From: CAVYXK01 sp963772445
GTDB lineage: Bacteria > Pseudomonadota > Alphaproteobacteria > Acetobacterales > Acetobacteraceae
Assembly: GCA_963772445.1 (NCBI GenBank)
Contig: CAVYXK010000019.1
Span: 1-64,000, forward strand
Length of the DNA: 64,000 nt
Reading direction: 5' to 3'
Below, in pieces: positions 53,277 to 62,400 of this stretch. The translations under genes and the position numbers were made by a program. The notes beneath the pieces are model-generated. The model had not been told where the DNA came from and did no database searches. It worked only from the letters and a program-made list of their open reading frames with translations. Position 1 is the first letter of the stretch; every line of letters starts with the position of its first letter.

Positions 53277-53376
53277 AGTTGATTCCTGGTCAGTAACTAG
53301 GGGCGTGCCGGCGACAGCGCACAGCTCGCCATCAATGTAGGCTTGTTGAGTCCTAAGCGCCCGTCAGGAATCAACT
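53277..53376. repeat. 12-bp inverted repeat beside the ISAzo13-family gene
   Basis: AGTTGATTCCTG at 53277-53288 pairs with CAGGAATCAACT at 53365-53376. The second arm overlaps the end of the transposase gene (stop at 53364). It may be part of the element end or a terminator. Confidence 0.6.
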
Positions 53377-54590
53377 GCGCGATCTGAGCGATTGCCCGGG
53401 TGAATGGTGTAATTCCATTCGCCGTGGAACTCGGCGCGCGTCATGTCGATCGCATCCATCTGCTGGTCGGACACGGCGATCGCCTTCGGATAGGTTCGTT
53501 CGTCGAGTTCGCAACGGACGATGAGGCCTTTATCGGTTGTGGTGGCGCTGATCAGATCGACGATGACGCGATAGCTGACCAGCGGTGTGGCACGCCAGTT
53601 CTGGCTGATGAAGGCGAACAGGCGGTGTTCGATCTTGTTCCACTTGCTGGTGCCGGGCGACAGGTGGTGAACCTTGATGTCGATGCCAATCTCGGTGGCG
53701 AGACGGTGAAGTTCGCGTTTCCATAGACGCACACGCGAGCCGTTGCTGCCGCCCCCATCCGCGGTGATCGTCAGGTGCTTGGCGTCAGGATAGCGCACCC
53801 GCCCGACCTCGTACCACCAGCGGCGGATCGTCTGCACCGCGAACTCGGCCGTGTCATTGTCCACCCCGACACAGACCCAGCCGGCATTGGCGGCGAGGTC
53901 ATAGACGCCATACGGTACCGCACGCCCCAGTTCCTTGATCACGAAGTCATGCACGCGAACCTCTTCGGGGGTTCCCTTCGGCCGCCATTCCCGCCCGGCG
54001 TTCTTGAAGTCGCCAACCAATTCCTTCTTCTTGGTGTCCACCGAGATCACCGGCTGATGGGCTGCCAACGCTTCGCTCACGCTCTGACCGATCTGCGGGA
54101 ACTGCGCGTCCCGGTCCGGATGGTCGCCGCCTTCTCTGGTCTTGCTGTTGGCTTGCAGGCTGAAATTCTGCTGCGCCAGCAACTCGCCAACCACCGTATG
54201 GCTGACCACATGGCCCTGAGCCCGCAGGTCCGCCGCCAAGCGCCGCAGGCTCTTGCAGGTCCAGCGTAGCGCCGACATCGGATCGCCTCGCTCGGTCGGC
54301 TCGACCAACGCCAGCAGCGCCGGCAAGAGCCCCGGGTCGGTCACCACCCGCGGCTTGCGACCGCCGCCGGGCCGTCGAACCCGACCGGGATCGAGCTTAA
54401 CGTCCTCGGTCAAGTCGCGCTGGCCGCGTCCGATCGTGCTCGGCGCGATGCCGGTGATGCGCGACACCGCAGCGACCCCGCCATACCCGGCACTACTCGC
54501 CTCGGTTGCCGCAAATAGCCGTCGTCCCCGTTCATCCAGATACGGCGACAACGCCGCGAAACGTTCGCTTATGCTGTCCGAATCGACCAT
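53364..54590 (-). CDS. ISAzo13-family transposase
   Basis: 408 residues from ATG 54590; a TTG start at 54632 is possible. Family blocks: SISERFAALSPYLDERGRRL, VAAVSRITGIAPSTIGRGQR, VRRPGGGRKP, WTCKSLRRLAADLRAQGHVV, PVISVDTKKKELVGDFKNAG (first Asp of the DDE site), VRYPDAKHLTITADGGGSNG (second Asp) and HLSPGTSKWNKIEHRLFAFI (catalytic Glu in IEHR). Length and motifs are complete. The element has landed against the LigD-type ligase N-terminal fragment. Its terminal repeats were not delimited with confidence. Confidence 0.88.
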   Translation of the reverse strand: MVDSDSISERFAALSPYLDERGRRLFAATEASSAGYGGVAAVSRITGIAPSTIGRGQRDLTEDVKLDPGRVRRPGGGRKPRVVTDPGLLPALLALVEPTERGDPMSALRWTCKSLRRLAADLRAQGHVVSHTVVGELLAQQNFSLQANSKTREGGDHPDRDAQFPQIGQSVSEALAAHQPVISVDTKKKELVGDFKNAGREWRPKGTPEEVRVHDFVIKELGRAVPYGVYDLAANAGWVCVGVDNDTAEFAVQTIRRWWYEVGRVRYPDAKHLTITADGGGSNGSRVRLWKRELHRLATEIGIDIKVHHLSPGTSKWNKIEHRLFAFISQNWRATPLVSYRVIVDLISATTTDKGLIVRCELDERTYPKAIAVSDQQMDAIDMTRAEFHGEWNYTIHPGNRSDRAVDS

Positions 54591-54649
54591 CCACACAACA
54601 TATGGTGGATAGTCGACGCGGAGAATCCCCAACCGTTACCCGATTCGCC

Positions 54650-54850
54650 TATTGTCTGACGGGCCCTTAGTGCCTTCAGCGCCTTGACCGTGGTCGGGTA
54701 CTTCTCCGTCCAATCCAAACCGGTGCGCGTCAGCAGCTTGACTTGTCCTCGATCCAGGCGGCCGTGCATGCGATCCCCGTCCAGTTTGATCTCGTGCCCC
54801 CAGTGATCGCCCTCTGGCACGGTCCCGCCTGACGCCACGCTGGCGGGCAC
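54650..54850 (-). pseudogene. LigD-type ATP-dependent DNA ligase, N-terminal catalytic fragment
   Basis: The minus frame gives VPEGDHWGHEIKLDGDRMHG, with adenylation motif I Lys in KLDG, then RLDRGQVKLLTRTGLDWTEK and YPTTVKALKALRA. It breaks off at the ISAzo13-family insertion near 54.65 kb. The ligase C-terminal end on the same strand is at 49.15-49.39 kb, beyond the CBASS genes. Confidence 0.75.
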
Positions 54851-55917
54851 TACTCATGTTCGATGGGGTCCAGTGCCCAGGCGGGCACGACGATCCCGGG
54901 CTTCAAGCCCAAAGGCACGTTATTCGCGTTGTCTGCGAACAACCCGAACTGTTTCTGGCCCGGCGGCTTGTCCGGAAGGTCGAATGCATCGAAGGCAAAC
55001 ACCGGGACCGTGATCTTGCTGGTGGTGAGCGGCGCGCCTGCCCAAGCGAACATCTCGCCAAGTACCTTGGCCTCATCTGCCACCCCAGCTCCAAACTCCG
55101 CGGAAAAGCCTGTTTCACCGACGAAGACATCAGGCTTGTGATTGAAGGCGGTGCCAAGATTATCGAAATAGGCCGCCACGGGCGCGAAGTTGGGATCCAT
55201 GCCATTATCCAGCGTGTACTGATTGAACATCAGGAACGGATAGCCGCTGTTCCAGGCGGGACTCCAATAAACCAAGTTGGTCACGAAGCTGGTCGTCTTC
55301 GACGCGACGAGGTTAGCGCTGGAGTCGCTCGGATAGTTCGCGATGATCGTGCTCACGGGAATGCTACGGAGCCCTTGCGCAGCCATGGACGCCTTGAGGT
55401 TGTTCAGCGCGTTGGGGATCCAAGTGTTCACATAGGCGTTGAAGTTCGGCGCGTCCGAAGGCGGCGGCCCGTTGGCGTCGATCTCGTTGCCGATCAGCAC
55501 CGTCCTCAGATGCGCCTTGACCGCATCCGCGCTGCCGAACGCGGCGATCAGCATGCTGACCCATTTGTCCGTATAGGCCTTGCTGTTCATAAGGCCTGGG
55601 CTCCACGGCGTGCCGAAACCGCCCTGGGCCAGCGCGCTGTTGTTGGTGCCCATCACAAGCTGCAGCTTTGGCCGCGCCACGACGTAATCGATCGCGCTCT
55701 GCTGGGTGGGCTCAATGATCGGCGTCGACGGATCTGACGTGCCGACCGCGGCGTCGTGGAACGTCTTGATCAGGCCGTAGTATTTCGTGATCTGATCCAG
55801 ATCAGCGCTGATGATCCGGCTATTCCGGCCGAGCGTCCAGGTTTCATAGTTGATGCCTGCATTGTAGAGGAACGGCGTGCTGGCAGGCACTGGTGTGGGC
55901 CTCGAAACGACAGACAT
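54850..55917 (-). CDS. GH17-like glycoside hydrolase
   Basis: 355 residues from ATG 55917, which follows GGAGGT by a few bases. A frame extension to 56028 is probably not translated. It is a TIM-barrel hydrolase: STPFLYNAGINYETWTLGRN, ITKYYGLIKTFHDAAVG, the acid/base Glu in LIGNEIDANG and the nucleophile Glu in VFVGETGFSAEFG, with QKQFGLFADNANNVP near the end. The pattern fits the GH17 beta-1,3-glucanase clan. No signal peptide is visible, so it may act in the cytoplasm or be exported by another route. Its stop touches the ligase fragment. Intact. Confidence 0.78.
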   Translation of the reverse strand: MSVVSRPTPVPASTPFLYNAGINYETWTLGRNSRIISADLDQITKYYGLIKTFHDAAVGTSDPSTPIIEPTQQSAIDYVVARPKLQLVMGTNNSALAQGGFGTPWSPGLMNSKAYTDKWVSMLIAAFGSADAVKAHLRTVLIGNEIDANGPPPSDAPNFNAYVNTWIPNALNNLKASMAAQGLRSIPVSTIIANYPSDSSANLVASKTTSFVTNLVYWSPAWNSGYPFLMFNQYTLDNGMDPNFAPVAAYFDNLGTAFNHKPDVFVGETGFSAEFGAGVADEAKVLGEMFAWAGAPLTTSKITVPVFAFDAFDLPDKPPGQKQFGLFADNANNVPLGLKPGIVVPAWALDPIEHE

Positions 55918-56070
55918 GCGGACCTCCAATGTGTTTTGGCCACGATACCGCTGTCGAGGACGGTCGAACACCCTCGCCCGGAGCCATCCGCATGCGCCGG
56001 CTCCGCGCCCGGCGCCCCGCGGGTGCACGCGTCAACCGGGTGGCGGTCTCCGAACTCTGACCCTACAAGG
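55918..56070. other. Gap upstream of the GH17-like gene
   Basis: No gene. This is the expected promoter region of the minus-strand GH17-like gene, with GGAGGT just before ATG 55917. Confidence 0.35.
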
Positions 56071-56145
56071 CCGTCAGCCCAGCCATCGGGCGATCTCGGA
56101 ACCGGACGTTCAGCGCCGCCTGGAGCCGGCCGCCTAGCGCCCATG
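56071..56145 (+). repeat. 75-bp dispersed repeat, copy 2
   Basis: Matches 43476-43550; no IS91-like element is attached to this copy. The core GGAACCGGACGTTCAGCGCC is identical in both. A further degenerate GGAACCAGACATTGGGC follows at about 56268. Confidence 0.75.
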
Positions 56146-56367
56146 GCGGTCGCTCCAGACCGTGCAGCCGTCGCTCGAATGCTGACGTTCGGCCAAGTGC
56201 GGCGGTAGCTGGCCTGACGTCTGACGTGGGTGGATTCCGGCCCGTCCGTTTCAGGGCGGCGCTGTTCGGAACCAGACATTGGGCTCGCGGTGCAATTTGG
56301 CCAATAGCGGTCGGGCCGCGCTGCTCGTTTGCGTTGCGTCCGGTTAAATTTGCCCACCCAGAAACCA
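56146..56367. other. Gap upstream of the trypsin-like gene
   Basis: No gene; contains degenerate repeat words. The ATG at 56368 lacks a strong ribosome-binding site. Confidence 0.3.
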
Positions 56368-57243
56368 ATGCCCGCAGTTCCTTACGATCCCCTTCGGCTT
56401 CCCGAATACCAGGTCGACCGGTATGTCGTCCCGGTGCTCAGCGCGGCGCCGGATGGCAACGCTGCCGTGCATGGCACTGCCTTCTTCATCAACAGCGAAG
56501 GGGTGTTTCTGACTGCCGGCCACGTCATCGAGGCTGCGCGATCCGCCGCGGCTCAGAGCGGGGGCAAGATCTGGCTGTCCGTGCGAATCGCGGACAGTGA
56601 CGCCGGCGCGTACCATGAGATCCTATCGACAGAATTGGCGCCCGCACCTTTCGACGTTGCAATCGGTAAAGTGAGCGCAGCGTCTCAGTCGTTCGTGCGG
56701 CTAGCGGACATGAGTGCTGGCGCTCCGCTTCGCAACGTATGGACATTTGGCTATCCTGAGTCCGCTCATGCTCGGGCTTCCTCGGGACGCCTGCTGGTGG
56801 GACATCGCGCCCACAAAGGCTACATCGTCCGCAGGTTGAGGGGAGACGAACTGGCGGTTCCTTTCGCGCCGGGTTTCGAGCTGAATTTCCCGATCCCGAG
56901 CGCCCTGAGCGGTGCGCCCCTGGTTCTCGAACGACCGGCAACGGCGCTGGAGCAAGCTTTGATGGCGGCGCCAGGGATGGTGCCGATGATCGGGATGGGC
57001 TTGGTCGATGTACGGTTTATGCCGAAGCACGCGCTGCATCTGATCGGTGTCTGCGTCGGCACCAAACAGGCCGAGACCGTAGCTTTTTCCCATACCGAGG
57101 TGATCGACGGCAACACTAAGTTCACCGAGAAGACGAGCAAAATCGAGCTCTACGGCCTCGCGCACGACTTGTTGCCGTTGGCGGACTGGAAGCCACTCTG
57201 TCTGGGCGGCGTCACGCTTGCGCAAGCCATAGAGCCGACGTAA
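56368..57243 (+). CDS. Trypsin-like serine protease domain protein
   Basis: 291 residues from ATG 56368. It has the chymotrypsin-fold triad: His in GTAFFINSEGVFLTAGHVIE, Asp in APAPFDVAIGKV and Ser in FPIPSALSGAPLVLERP, where LSGAP replaces the usual GNSGGP. There is no signal peptide, so the protease should be cytoplasmic. Solitary cytoplasmic proteases of this kind often appear in defence islands and act on a partner protein. No obvious partner gene is intact here. Alternatively it may be a decoupled stress protease. Intact. Confidence 0.82.
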   Translation: MPAVPYDPLRLPEYQVDRYVVPVLSAAPDGNAAVHGTAFFINSEGVFLTAGHVIEAARSAAAQSGGKIWLSVRIADSDAGAYHEILSTELAPAPFDVAIGKVSAASQSFVRLADMSAGAPLRNVWTFGYPESAHARASSGRLLVGHRAHKGYIVRRLRGDELAVPFAPGFELNFPIPSALSGAPLVLERPATALEQALMAAPGMVPMIGMGLVDVRFMPKHALHLIGVCVGTKQAETVAFSHTEVIDGNTKFTEKTSKIELYGLAHDLLPLADWKPLCLGGVTLAQAIEPT

Positions 57244-57427
57244 CCCGCGCAAGGAAACGTCGCCGTAGGGCCGATCCGCGGCTACCAGCGGGTCGGGGAG
57301 GCGCCTTAGCTACCCCTGGTGGACCGGCTGGACCCTGCATCCCTTGCGGGCCCGGCGGACCCTGGGTACCTTTCGGTCCGATCGGGCCTTGAGGTCCCTG
57401 CGCTGTGCCACCTGACCAAGCAGCCAC
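57212..57427 (-). pseudogene. Collagen-like repeat fragment
   Basis: The minus frame from GTG 57427 contains GPQGPIGPKGTQGPPGPQGM then QGPAGPPG, a run of about nine Gly-X-Y triplets. The rest is Arg/Leu-rich without pattern and runs into the 3' end of the protease gene on the other strand. It is probably a remnant of a collagen-like surface protein. Confidence 0.4.
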
Positions 57428-57522
57428 GACGCGAACAGCGATGCTGGCGCTCGGCGAGTGTTGGTGGTGCCGCCGGGGCTCGTTTGGTCGACCGGGAGTT
57501 GATCTGCAGCGGCGACGGGGGA

Positions 57523-57710
57523 ATGGTAGACGTAAAGTCTGGTGTACCGTTTGGCTTGGATCCGGCCGCGATCAAGGCAATCGACTGGCCGCTAGCGCTC
57601 AAACGCGTCGACCACGACCTGCGATCAGATTTCATCTACGCACCTCACTTAGCCTTCATCTACAGCAAGGCGGGAGATTTGCTGATCGCCCAGGTCACGT
57701 CAGAACTGAA
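57523..57710 (+). pseudogene. Reverse-transcriptase-like N-terminal scrap
   Basis: ATG 57523 gives IKAIDWPLALKRVDHDLRSD then FIYAPHLAFIYSKAGDLLIA and QVTSELKA. This resembles the N-terminal segment of standalone bacterial antiviral-type reverse transcriptases, as I recall it. The palm domain with its YADD motif is missing, and sequence after 57710 belongs to another scrap. The match is from memory and modest. Confidence 0.35.
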
Positions 57711-57945
57711 GGCGCGCATGGCGGTGGCGTCCTCGATACTCTTGAGGCCTGGGGCGAAGGGTGCCCATTCGTCGCGGCCGAAATAGCTGTGGCGCGCGCC
57801 GGAGGCGAGGATGAGGTAGTCGTAAGTGATGCGGCCGCGGGTGAGGATCACGGCTTTGTCCTTCAGCTCTATGCCCGTCACCTCGCCCAGCAGCACTCGC
57901 ACATTGTCCTGGTTTCGGAGCATACCGCGGATGGGCGTCGCGATA
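57710..57945 (-). pseudogene. Type II NADH dehydrogenase/FAD oxidoreductase internal scrap
   Basis: The minus frame reads PIRGMLRNQDNVRVLLGEVT, then GIELKDKAVILTRGRITYDY, LILASGARHSYFGRDEWAPF and APGLKSIEDATAMR. This is the middle of an NDH-2 protein, with LILASGARHSYFG as its classical strand. FAD- and NAD-binding ends are gone. Confidence 0.7.
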
Positions 57946-57949
57946 TCCG

Positions 57950-58317
57950 CCGGCGATCAGCGATATGAGCAAGGCGGCCCAGAACAGGGGTGCCTCCAGC
58001 CCCACGCCCGCAACCGGGAGGAACAGGACTTGGAGGAGGAGTGCCGCGGCTGTCAGCCGAGTGAACAGACCGATGGCCAATAGAACCGGGCAGATGGCCT
58101 GTACGGCGATCCCAGGATCCGAGCTGGTTATTTCGTGCAACAGCGCCGGTTGCCAGCCGATCATGGCCTGCTCGCCCGCGTGGTCCATCATCTGATGTAC
58201 GCCGACGATGATGAACGCCTGCGCCAGCCATAAGCGGATTAGCAGCGACAGCCAGGGTGCGAGCAACGCCTCCGTAGCGCGCATGGTGATTCTTATGCCG
58301 CTGATCAGACGGAGCAT
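57950..58317 (-). pseudogene. DoxX-family membrane protein, truncated and fused to the NDH-2 scrap
   Basis: Starts MLRLISGIRITMRATEALLA and has three to four hydrophobic segments: WLSLLIRLWLAQAFIIVGVH, AVQAICPVLLAIGLFT, TAAALLLQVLFLPVAGV and FWAALLISLIAGGYRD. This is the DoxX pattern. At about 57955 it joins out of frame to the oxidoreductase scrap. In some bacteria a DoxX domain and an NDH-2-like oxidoreductase occur together, so this may be a joined gene with an internal deletion. Confidence 0.6.
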
Positions 58318-58339
58318 GATGGAGCATCTCCCTTCGCGA

Positions 58340-58555
58340 TTGTTTCATACCAAAGGTAGTGCCAGAGCGGCCGCACGCGGCCGACGCCGCGGCGGTGCAT
58401 CTCGGGCAGCACCGCCTTTGCGCATGGAACGCAGCCGAGAGGTTGATTGCGATGATGGCATCCCTGCGTTCGGTGGGAAACTTCTCGACCGGAGCGACGT
58501 GCGGAATGCCGGCGTTGTTGAAAAGGATATCGACGGGCCACGGTGGCGGACGATG
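58340..58555 (-). pseudogene. 3-hydroxybutyrate dehydrogenase-like SDR scrap
   Basis: The minus strand reads VDILFNNAGIPHVAPVEKFP then TERRDAIIAINLSAAFH. This is the NNAG-containing central part of an SDR of the 3-hydroxybutyrate dehydrogenase group. It lacks the N-terminal cofactor motif and the YxxxK site. Its 58.55-kb side abuts an IS91-like tail. Confidence 0.6.
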
Positions 58556-58559
58556 CCAC

Positions 58560-58960
58560 TGACGGTGTGATTTCCGGTGTCGCCATGGTTCTCCCCGATT
58601 TCCCTCCGTCTCTTACTATAGCGGGAGGCGAGGGGACTGCCTGTGGTAGGCCATCCCCGACCAGCCGCGACAACATTTGGCCGGCTGGGCACGATTGCCG
58701 TCCAAACACACCTATTATGGCCGCGCTCAACGTCCATCTCGATCGTCAGTCCAACCCGATCGCTCTCGCCGCTCGACCAATCGAACGCGTCAACCGCCGT
58801 TGCGCTCACCCGCTCGGGCTCGCTGCCACCGCCAAATCCCCATAGTGCATTCGCCACACTCGCTGCCACTTCCCACCGGGTTCGTTCTTGGGAGGCTTCC
58901 GGACGCCGCCCTGTGCCAGTGGCTCGCTCATCGCCGCCGGCGTCCGCAACCCTTTACCGA
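58560..58960 (+). mobile_element. 3' end of an IS91-like element (remnant)
   Basis: Sequence at 58700-58850 matches the region between the transposase stop and the tail of copy C, in the opposite orientation to copy C. The translated parallel is AGHDCRPNTPIMAALNVHLD here against AGHDCHPNTHIMAVLDLHLD there. It ends with ACCGGGTTCGTTC, a GGAGGCTTCC block and the tail GACGCCGCCCTGTGCCAGTG ... CGCCGGCGTCCG. The transposase is missing. It is a third IS91-like footprint. Confidence 0.65.
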
Positions 58961-59440
58961 GGCGGCCATAGAACAGCGCATCCATCGATCCCGAAAGCGG
59001 ACATTGAAGAATGCAGCGTCATGGCGAGTTGGCGCCCAATTCGGCCGTTCCAGGCCACTTCGCCGTCAGTCGAAGTCAGACGTTCGACTAGATGCGCGAG
59101 TTACCGGAACGACCGCTCCGAGCATTCGAGATGTCATGCAGACACCCCGCGCGAAGTGCGCCGCTGTTTATAAGCCGAGATCACTCAGGGACGGGTGATC
59201 GTCCGGTCGTCGCCCGAGCGTCCAATTGTCCCGCCGGAAGGCAACAAGTTGGGGAGGCGACGCGCCGACCACTGTCCCCCCTGCGGATGGGCGAAGGCAA
59301 CATCTTGGGGTCAGTCGAGAGGCAAACCGCGGTCGGGATGTGACGACTACGCCCTTGAGCCGCGCGCGCCGCCCGACCCGCTGAAGCGTAGCTCGTTCAG
59401 ATTGTTCTTGCCGCTCGGCCAGATTTTCGGCTCACCCACA
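58961..59440. other. Non-coding gap before the DUF499 operon's 3' end
   Basis: No gene recognised. It contains a GAAAGCGGACATTGAAG block at 58991. The operon of the right end terminates here. In related DUF499 loci a DUF1156 methyltransferase follows, but none is present. Confidence 0.4.
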
Positions 59441-62400
59441 TCACTCTTTCTCAAACCCATGCGACGTGAACTTTAGTGTTCGGCTGTTCTCCGTCACCGT
59501 CCGCACCACGTTCTCCGGCACGCCACCCTGCACGGTCGCTTCGATCTCCAGTGTCACCCTCACGTTCGCTCCCACAATACCAGAGAGGTGGGCGATGATT
59601 TCCTCCGCGATGCGCCCGGCGTCGCGGCCGACGCGAGCTGCATCGAGTTCAATCGTGCCGTGATATCGCTTTGGCCGCGTGCTCGACTTGGCACCGCCAG
59701 GACCAGGCCGTGGACCGTCCAGGGTGCCTATCTGACCGCCATCTTCGGCCGCACCGGTCACCACAGGCCTGACGATAGTTGCCGCTGCGGCTGCCTGATC
59801 AGCCTGCTGCTGGCGAAACGCCACATCAGGCTTCACGACCAGTCCCTCGCTTGAGGACTGGATCACATCGACGCGCTGACCGCACCGAAGACCCCGATAA
59901 CGACCCGCTGCCTCGTCATAGCTGTCGGCGTAGGCGAACAACTCCTTCTGCCACAGGAGTAGTGCTTGACCGTCCTGAACGGCGGTGACCAGGACACCAG
60001 AGTCGCACAGCCGCGGCAGGTAAGCGTAACGCGCAAAATCCTCGGCTAGCTGGCAGATGGCGACGTGATCGCCGCGCCACAGTGGGACCCGGTCCAGTTC
60101 CATGCGCAGCCGCGTGCCGGCCAACGAGGGAACCAGCAATTCCTCCGACTTCAGCTTCTTACCCGCACGGATGGCGAGGCTCTCCTGTCCGGAGAGCCGA
60201 TAGGCTTGCCATTGCATCGGCAATTGGGGCGTCGTCTGCACCGGCACGAGGAGCCACTGATAGGCTTCCGGGATACGTCCAGCCGCCGCCCCATCCGCCG
60301 ACTTCTGCTGGGTTTCCGCTTGGCGGACCTGATGCGGATCGAGGTTCAGCTCCTTCTGTTCGTCGAGGATCGACTTCCAGGCCAGCCACCGGCGCACTGC
60401 TTCATCCAGGTCCTGGAGCCGCGCCTGATCCACAGCGAGAAACACGAGCGTGTTCTGAAATAGGCGTGGCGAAGTGCCACGGCTCTGCAGGATGGCCTGG
60501 GCCGCGGCCTGGGCCTTGTTGTTCGTGTCCCGGCTATAAGGATGATCGATCGCCAGCACGACCAGTCGCGCCTCCATGTCGTCAGGCACGTCGGCGCCCG
60601 ACTGCGGCATGGTGTGAATACGACGAAAGTCGCCCATCGCTCGCAGATCCGCGCACAGACGGTTCGCGATCTCCGCCACGACAGGGTCGGGGTTACGCTT
60701 GTACTGCTCGGCACGATCTTCAGCGAGCTTGGTGACGGTAGGCTGGGTCGAGTACCAGTAACGTGGTCCGTCCTGATATAGAAACGTCGCCGCGGCACTC
60801 AGCCGCCGCAGCGCATCGCCGAACACTGCCGGCACCTCACCGGGCATGACACAGCCCAGCTTGACCCGGCGATCCTCGATCCCGCGATTGGCCGCGGAAG
60901 CAGTGGGCGCGGAGCCGAGATACAATGTTCGTGCGACACGCCTGGTCGCCGCGTATTTGCCGAGGTTCGGCACCTCGGCGTCGATGCGCAACGGCAGTGC
61001 GTTGGGGCCATCGACATCCTTCTCGATGATTGGCCGCCACTGATCCGACAAATACCGTGTTAGCTCGTCGCGCACGCGGGGATCGTCGATCGGGATGTTC
61101 GCTGGCATGATCAGCGGATTGCGGTCCCCTTTTTCCCACAAGCTATGGATCACCGTCGCCATCAGGCGCAACACGCCGCGCGTGCGCTGGAATTTCACCA
61201 GCGTGGACCAGTCCGTGTAAAGCCGATCGAACACCTCAGGATGGATCGGGTAGGCGGCCTTCAGGCGCTTCTCGTAGTCAGAGTCACGACACTCCGGCGG
61301 GAATTCCTGATGCTGTGTCCGATACAGATCGGCGAACGCGCGCGCGACGTTGTCGCGCGCGGTGAACTGGTCGCGTCCGAGCAGCGGCTCGAACAGACGG
61401 CGCCGGACGATCTCGAAGCCTTCCTCGGTGCTTGCCGGCGCCCACGACAACTCCACGCGCCCGATGACGTTCTTCAGTCGCGCCAGCGCCGACCGGCCAC
61501 GAATGCCGCCAACCTCCTCATCATCCGCCTGAGCATGCGGCGAGGTCGAGGTATCCGACGCCGGCAAGCTGATCACCAACAGGCAATGCTGGGCAGCCCG
61601 CGCCAACTCGCTCAGCGCCTGAGCGAAACTGAAGTGCGTCTCGAAATTACCCGCCGGCAGATCGATGTCGTCATGCAGCTGACGGGCATAGGCGACCCAT
61701 TCGTCGATCAGGATCAGGCACGGCCCATACTCGTTCATCAGCTTGCGCAGCGTGTCGCCGGGGCTGGTCGCCCGCTCGTCGTCCTGCCGGACCATCTCGA
61801 ACCCGGGCTTGCGGCCAAGCTGCCACGCCAGCTCGCCCCACAGCGTCTTCACCACCGTGCCGTCCGGCTTCACCGACGGGTTGCCGGGGGAGATCTTGTT
61901 CCCGACCAGCACAACGCGGTTCACCTTGGGCGGCAGCGCGGTGATGCCGGCCTCGGCCATCAGCGCGTCCACGCCCAGCAGCTCCCCGGGCGCCGTGCCG
62001 GAGAACAGGTGGTAAAGCGCCAGCATCGAATGCGTCTTGCCACCACCGAAATTGGTCTGCAGTTCGACGACGGGATCGCCGCCGTCACCCGCCAGCCGCC
62101 GCATCGCGCCGATCAGCAGGTCCTTCAGGCTTTCGGTGAGGAAGGTGCGCCGGAAGAACTCGACCGGATTGCGGTACTCGTCCGTGCCTTCCCCCAGATG
62201 CACCTGCCAGAGATCGGCGGCGAACTCGGCCTGCTGGTAGCGGCCACTCGCCACGTCGCGGTGCGGCGTCACCACTTCGCGCCATGGCTTGAGGCTGCCG
62301 GTGACCTGGCTTTCGATCGCCGTGCCTGCGCTTCTACGGCGCTCGGTGCGCGCGTGTTCCTCGAAGATGAGTCGCCGCAGCTCCATCTTCATCCGGTTGA

